The translations under genes and the position numbers were made by a program. From NCBI GenBank assembly GCA_002418835.1, contig DIEX01000015.1:1-64000 (forward strand): 64,000 bases of DNA, given 5' to 3'. Below the pieces are notes generated by a model that was given only the letters and a program-made list of their open reading frames with translations, had not been told where the DNA came from and made no database searches. Below, one piece after another: positions 60,438 to 64,000 of the stretch; position 1 is the first letter of the stretch, and each line of letters starts with the position of its first letter. Source of the stretch: Spirochaetia bacterium UBA5763 (GTDB taxonomy: Bacteria > Spirochaetota > UBA4802 > UBA5550).

Positions 60438-61451
60438 ATGGCAAAACTCTGTATAAAATTAACAGCAGTACTTATATTATTGACTTCAACGATCTTTGCC
60501 AACGCGGAGAATGCCGGAAGCCGGGGTTCATACACGCGTGGGGGCTGGGCAGGGGCAAGGTACACTGCAGCCGGTATGACAGGGGAAGTGCTTGCAGATG
60601 ATGTATTTGCTGTATACTGGAATCCTGCCGGGCTAAGTGAATTAAAAAGTAGAAATAAACTTACCGAAGCCCAGATCCGCGAAAAGGCAAAAAAGGGTGA
60701 CATTGATGATATTACTGATGAAGACCTTCTGAACTTCTCTGATGAACATTATGAGTCTCTGTTTTTAAATATAGGTGTTTCATACACCGCCCTTGATATA
60801 GAGCGGGATGCAGGATTTGCCGGTATTGCGTTTAATGCGTTCAAAGGTGTAGTGGGAGCCGGTTTTTATTCAATAACTTCAGGTGAAATTGAAACAAGAG
60901 ATGAATCCGGGACTCTAACAGGAAAGGAGCGATATACTGGATCAGCCGGTTTTCTTTCATATTCGATTCCATGGAATATCATTTCCTTTGGCGTGACTTT
61001 CAAAGGTTATTATGAAAGCATCGGGGAATATACCTACTACGGATGCGGTTCAGATGTGGGCGCACAGATATTTCTTCTCCCCTTCCTGAAAATGGGGATA
61101 ATGGTGAGAGATGCCGGCGGTTTTCTCAAGCCTGAAAAAAAAGAATATTCAGAGGATGAATACGATTTCTTTATGCCGCAGATAAAGATCGGCGCTGCAC
61201 TTATTTCCGATGCAGGCGTCAGGGTTGCTGTCAGCGGGTCAAGGAAGCTGGAGCAGTCAAATTTCCAGTACGGTGTTGGAGTGGAATTTGATCTTAACAG
61301 GTACATTATGCTCAGCGCAGGGCTATGTGACGGATATTTCTCAACAGGCATGACTCTTAAAATGACAGGCGCAGAGATTTCATACTCTCTGAATTTCGAC
61401 AGGATAGATTATGGTTATAATAATACAGTCTCAGCAGCGGTGCTTTTCTGA
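60438..61451 (+). CDS. PorV/UPF0164-like outer-membrane protein
   Basis: The 337-aa precursor has a signal peptide (about 1-24, ending FANAE) and a FadL-like barrel of the PorV/UPF0164 group: ARYTAAGMTGEVLADDVFAV then YWNPAGLSEL near the start, with repeated beta strands (FLSYSIPWNIISFGVTFKGY, GVGVEFDLNRYIMLSAGLCD) and a C-terminal aromatic strand ending VLF. UPF0164 proteins are typical of treponemes. The transported substrate is unknown. It follows the FlgD-like gene, and its stop overlaps the ATG of folP by one base (TGATG), so these genes are co-transcribed although their roles look unrelated. Confidence 0.78.
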   Translation: MAKLCIKLTAVLILLTSTIFANAENAGSRGSYTRGGWAGARYTAAGMTGEVLADDVFAVYWNPAGLSELKSRNKLTEAQIREKAKKGDIDDITDEDLLNFSDEHYESLFLNIGVSYTALDIERDAGFAGIAFNAFKGVVGAGFYSITSGEIETRDESGTLTGKERYTGSAGFLSYSIPWNIISFGVTFKGYYESIGEYTYYGCGSDVGAQIFLLPFLKMGIMVRDAGGFLKPEKKEYSEDEYDFFMPQIKIGAALISDAGVRVAVSGSRKLEQSNFQYGVGVEFDLNRYIMLSAGLCDGYFSTGMTLKMTGAEISYSLNFDRIDYGYNNTVSAAVLF

Positions 61452-62263
61452 TGATTAACAATCCGGGAACCAGGATAATGGGGATACTGAATGTCACTCC
61501 CGATTCATTTTATGACGGGGGGAGATATTCATCCAGGGAGAGCGCCCTGAGGCATGCTGTTGAGATGTACAATGAAGGGGCTGATATTATTGATATAGGT
61601 GGGGAATCCACCAGGCCCGGATCTCTCCCCGTTAGCGCTGCGGAGGAGATCGACAGAGTCTGTCCTGTTATTGAGATGATTTGCAGGGAGATTCCGGCTT
61701 CGATTTCTATTGATACGACAAAATCCGGGGTTGCCCGGGCTGCTGTTACCGCAGGAGCTTCGATAATTAATGATATAAGCGGGCTTACTTTCGATCCGGG
61801 GATAATTGAAGTGGCTGCTGAAAAAGATACAGCTCTTGTGATATCCCATATTAAAGGGAGCCCCCGTGATATGCAGAATAATACGGATTATGACGATCTT
61901 ATAAAAGATATTCTTGATTTTTTGACGGGTAATGCTGAATATGCATGCAATAAAGGAGTCGGGCGCAATAAAATAATAATAGATCCCGGGATCGGTTTTG
62001 GCAAAAGCCTTGAACAGAACTATATTATTATCAATAAACTCGCCAGGTTTACTCAAACAGGATTTCCTGTGCTTGTGGGTCTGTCGAGAAAATCCCTGAT
62101 AGGGAAGCTCTATGAAAATGATGAAGACAGGCTCCCTGCAACAATTGCCCTTAATGCGGCTGCTGTTCTGAACGGGGCTGATATTATAAGGGTTCATGAC
62201 GTTAAAGCTCACAGGCTTGCTATGGAGAGTATAGATTTTTTAAGAAAAGTCCGGGCGGATTAG
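61451..62263 (+). CDS. folP: Dihydropteroate synthase
   Basis: FolP joins p-aminobenzoate to the pterin diphosphate in folate synthesis and is the sulfonamide target. The 270-aa protein has IMGILNVTPDSFYDGGRY, DIIDIGGESTRPGS, SIDTTKSGVARAAV, NDISGL, IIIDPGIGFGKSLEQN and VLVGLSRKSLIG, all canonical. Length is typical. Its start overlaps the upstream barrel gene, and cdaA starts directly at its end. The folP-cdaA-ybbR order is found in several phyla; no other folate gene is in the window. Confidence 0.95.
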   Translation: MINNPGTRIMGILNVTPDSFYDGGRYSSRESALRHAVEMYNEGADIIDIGGESTRPGSLPVSAAEEIDRVCPVIEMICREIPASISIDTTKSGVARAAVTAGASIINDISGLTFDPGIIEVAAEKDTALVISHIKGSPRDMQNNTDYDDLIKDILDFLTGNAEYACNKGVGRNKIIIDPGIGFGKSLEQNYIIINKLARFTQTGFPVLVGLSRKSLIGKLYENDEDRLPATIALNAAAVLNGADIIRVHDVKAHRLAMESIDFLRKVRAD

Positions 62264-63070
62264 ATGGAACATCTTTTTACAGACATCTTTAACATGAGCG
62301 CCTCTTTCTGGGATTACTTCAGGAACGTGGTTGATATCCTTATTGTCGCTTATATTTTCTACTGGTCATATAATTTTCTTTTAAATACAAAAGCGATCCA
62401 GCTCCTTAAAGGTGTTATAGTAATTTTCATTGTGGCGGTAATCTCAGGCCTGTTGAAGCTTGAAACACTGAGCTGGCTCATTAAAAATATCACCTCTTAT
62501 CTCGTTATAACTGTTATAATATTATTCCAGCCTGAACTGAGAAGACTTATCACACGATTCGGGCAGAAGAACTGGCTGGTGAATGATTCGGTGAAAGAAT
62601 CTTTTCAGCTTGATGAACTTGTTAATGCTGTTTTTGCCATGGCTGAGGAGAAGGTTGGCTCCCTTATAGTTATTGAGAGAAATACAGGGCTCAGAAGCTT
62701 TGTGGAATCCGGTGTTGTTGTGGATTCAGGTATCTCCGAAGAGCTGATACGGACAATCTTCTTCCCGCTTACACCTCTGCATGACGGCGCCCTCATAATC
62801 CAGGAGGGGAGAATTGCCGGAGCAGCCTGTTATCTCCCCCTTAGCGATTCCAAGCAGATTCAGAAGCAGCATGGCGCAAGGCACAGGGCGGGCCTCGGTA
62901 TAGCGGAGGATACGGATGCACTTGTTATTGTAACATCAGAAGAGAGGGGGGAGATATCCATAATGGTTAACGGAAAGCTTCTCTCCGGGATAAAAAACAG
63001 TGATCTCAAAAATATGATTCTGTTTTTTATGAATCCCAAGACAGCCTATGAGGAGACTTATAATATATAG
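62264..63070 (+). CDS. cdaA: Diadenylate cyclase CdaA
   Basis: CdaA (268 aa) makes c-di-AMP from two ATP. It has three N-terminal membrane helices (about 22-40, 48-65, 75-92), then the DAC domain with DGA at 174-176 (LTPLHDGALI) and RHR at 206-208 (GARHRAGLG). These are the active-site motifs and both are intact. ATG 62264 directly follows the folP stop. The YbbR (CdaR) regulator gene follows immediately, which is the standard pairing. c-di-AMP commonly controls potassium and turgor; effectors are not in the window. Confidence 0.96.
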   Translation: MEHLFTDIFNMSASFWDYFRNVVDILIVAYIFYWSYNFLLNTKAIQLLKGVIVIFIVAVISGLLKLETLSWLIKNITSYLVITVIILFQPELRRLITRFGQKNWLVNDSVKESFQLDELVNAVFAMAEEKVGSLIVIERNTGLRSFVESGVVVDSGISEELIRTIFFPLTPLHDGALIIQEGRIAGAACYLPLSDSKQIQKQHGARHRAGLGIAEDTDALVIVTSEERGEISIMVNGKLLSGIKNSDLKNMILFFMNPKTAYEETYNI

Positions 63071-64000
63071 ATGAAACCGAATGCTGAAAGTATGAAGGCC
63101 TGGGCCGCGAAAAAAAATTTCATTCCTAAACTTGTAAGTATTATCCTCGCGGTAATTCTATGGGGATACCTGACCAGTTCTGAAAGCGGGGATGTTAAAT
63201 TTAAGGTTCCGTTGACCTACAAAAACCTGGACCAGACTCTTACTGTTTCCCGTCTTTCCAACAAGTATGTAATGGTGAAGGTCACAGGGCGTAAAGATGA
63301 TCTGCAAAATGTCAATTCAAAGAATATAAAGGTTTTTATCGACCTTTCATCTGCCAGGGTCGGGGAGTTCAGTTCTTTCAAAATTCAGGTTGAAAGAACG
63401 GATATCCCTGATGAACTTGAAATAAGTATAAACCCGGATGAAGTAAAACTTTTTGTTGAGAAAAAAATCTTCAGAAATATTATGATTAAACCGCGCCATA
63501 GCGGTGATCCGGATAAGGGTTATGTTCTCGGCAGAATTAAGGCGCATCCCGAGTATGTGAGAATTTCCGGGTCAGCCAGCCTTATTGCAGGCATTGACGG
63601 AATAAGTACTGAATATATATTTGTAAATAACAGGAATGCTACATTTAAAACTCCTGTTAAGCTTGAAAAGATTAATGAAGATGAGATTGACTACAGCATA
63701 TCAGAGGTGGAAGTTACTGTACCGCTGATTCCTCTTGCTGATACGGCGTCAGTGGAACTCCCTGTCCTGGTCAAAAACAGGGTAAAGGGATTTGTCTACG
63801 ACACTGTTACGGATAAGGTGAGTGTGAATGTAATCCTGACACAGAACAGGAGTGTTGAATCCCTTGAACTGACAGCATATATTGACGCCTCAGAGATTCC
63901 TGTTATGAGTAATGACCTTGCAGTAAACGGGCGGTATGAAAAAGAGGCGGTAGTTCATATTAAAAACGGAGTTTCAGATGAAGATGGAGTTTTATCTGTT
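63071..64000 (+). CDS. cdaR: YbbR-domain protein (CdaR-like), cut by the window edge
   Basis: The frame from ATG 63071 is open to the end of the window (310 codons) and belongs directly after cdaA. The product starts MKPNAESMKAWAAKKNFIPK, with one membrane helix (about 18-36, LVSIILAVILWGYLTS) that leaves the rest outside the membrane. It contains at least three YbbR-like repeats (V..P..Y.NL, then VTGRKDDLQNVNSKNIKVFI; VRISGSASLIAGIDGIST; VKNRVKGFVYDTVTD). CdaR proteins bind CdaA through the membrane and modulate c-di-AMP output. The 3' end is beyond the window. The symbol is given by context and family. Confidence 0.9.
   Translation, partial: MKPNAESMKAWAAKKNFIPKLVSIILAVILWGYLTSSESGDVKFKVPLTYKNLDQTLTVSRLSNKYVMVKVTGRKDDLQNVNSKNIKVFIDLSSARVGEFSSFKIQVERTDIPDELEISINPDEVKLFVEKKIFRNIMIKPRHSGDPDKGYVLGRIKAHPEYVRISGSASLIAGIDGISTEYIFVNNRNATFKTPVKLEKINEDEIDYSISEVEVTVPLIPLADTASVELPVLVKNRVKGFVYDTVTDKVSVNVILTQNRSVESLELTAYIDASEIPVMSNDLAVNGRYEKEAVVHIKNGVSDEDGVLSV

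Noticed and set aside
61529..62212. 227-codon minus-strand ORF
   Set aside because: Shadow of folP; folP has all family motifs and the ORF has none.

Overview
The window is bacterial chromosome with a Gram-negative envelope: it encodes an OMPLA-type outer-membrane phospholipase, a PorV/UPF0164-like outer-membrane protein and many membrane sensor kinases and chemoreceptors. A spirochaete (Spirochaetota) is the best guess. This rests on the UPF0164-like protein, tlyA, the folP-cdaA-ybbR order and the wealth of signalling proteins. It is an inference from gene content, not a proof.

Region 1 (1-12.9 kb) is a defence island. A type I restriction-modification operon (hsdR end, hsdM, hsdS) runs by translational overlaps straight into a Hachiman pair (hamA nuclease, hamB helicase). 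A DUF2971 protein, a frameshifted small nuclease-like gene, a CoiA-like protein, a two-helix membrane protein and a secreted protein of unknown role follow. The ham genes and the hsdS recognition domains are visibly more AT-rich than hsdM.

Region 2 (12.9-25.2 kb) is accessory DNA rich in repeats and decay. It holds two small regulator modules (an unknown ~90-aa protein divergent from a DNA-binding protein), a type II toxin-antitoxin pair, Fic, two complementary broken copies of an aspartic-protease gene pair, a nucleotidyltransferase remnant, and an enolase-superfamily/hydrolase fusion followed by a PilZ-like protein. Intergenic units there are packed with short hairpins of different stem sequence but nearly constant AGGAC/AGGAT loops, the form of CsrA/RsmA binding sites. 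Promoters of a shared class (TAAAGATACTTGACT, 16-17 bp, TANACT-like) precede several genes.

Region 3 (25.2-36.2 kb) is core-like: a CoA hydrolase/transferase, pldA, a WYL regulator, an SRPBCC protein, a STAS anti-sigma antagonist between two MITE-like repeats, a CHASE4 hybrid kinase and a Na/phosphate symporter.

Region 4 (36.4-57.4 kb) is dominated by signalling. A class III nucleotidyl cyclase and an MFS transporter share a similar N-terminal sensory architecture and lie in an operon with a DUF2156 protein. Two more hybrid kinases, two chemoreceptors, a D-aminopeptidase, a DMT exporter, a MocR regulator with a clear operator, and a GGDEF cyclase follow.

Region 5 (57.6-64 kb) is housekeeping: tlyA, ackA with terminator, then an operon of a FlgD-like secreted protein, a PorV-like outer-membrane protein, folP, cdaA and the start of a YbbR (CdaR) gene cut by the window edge. 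The window therefore carries makers of cyclic AMP (or GMP), c-di-GMP and c-di-AMP, and a PilZ-like candidate receptor.
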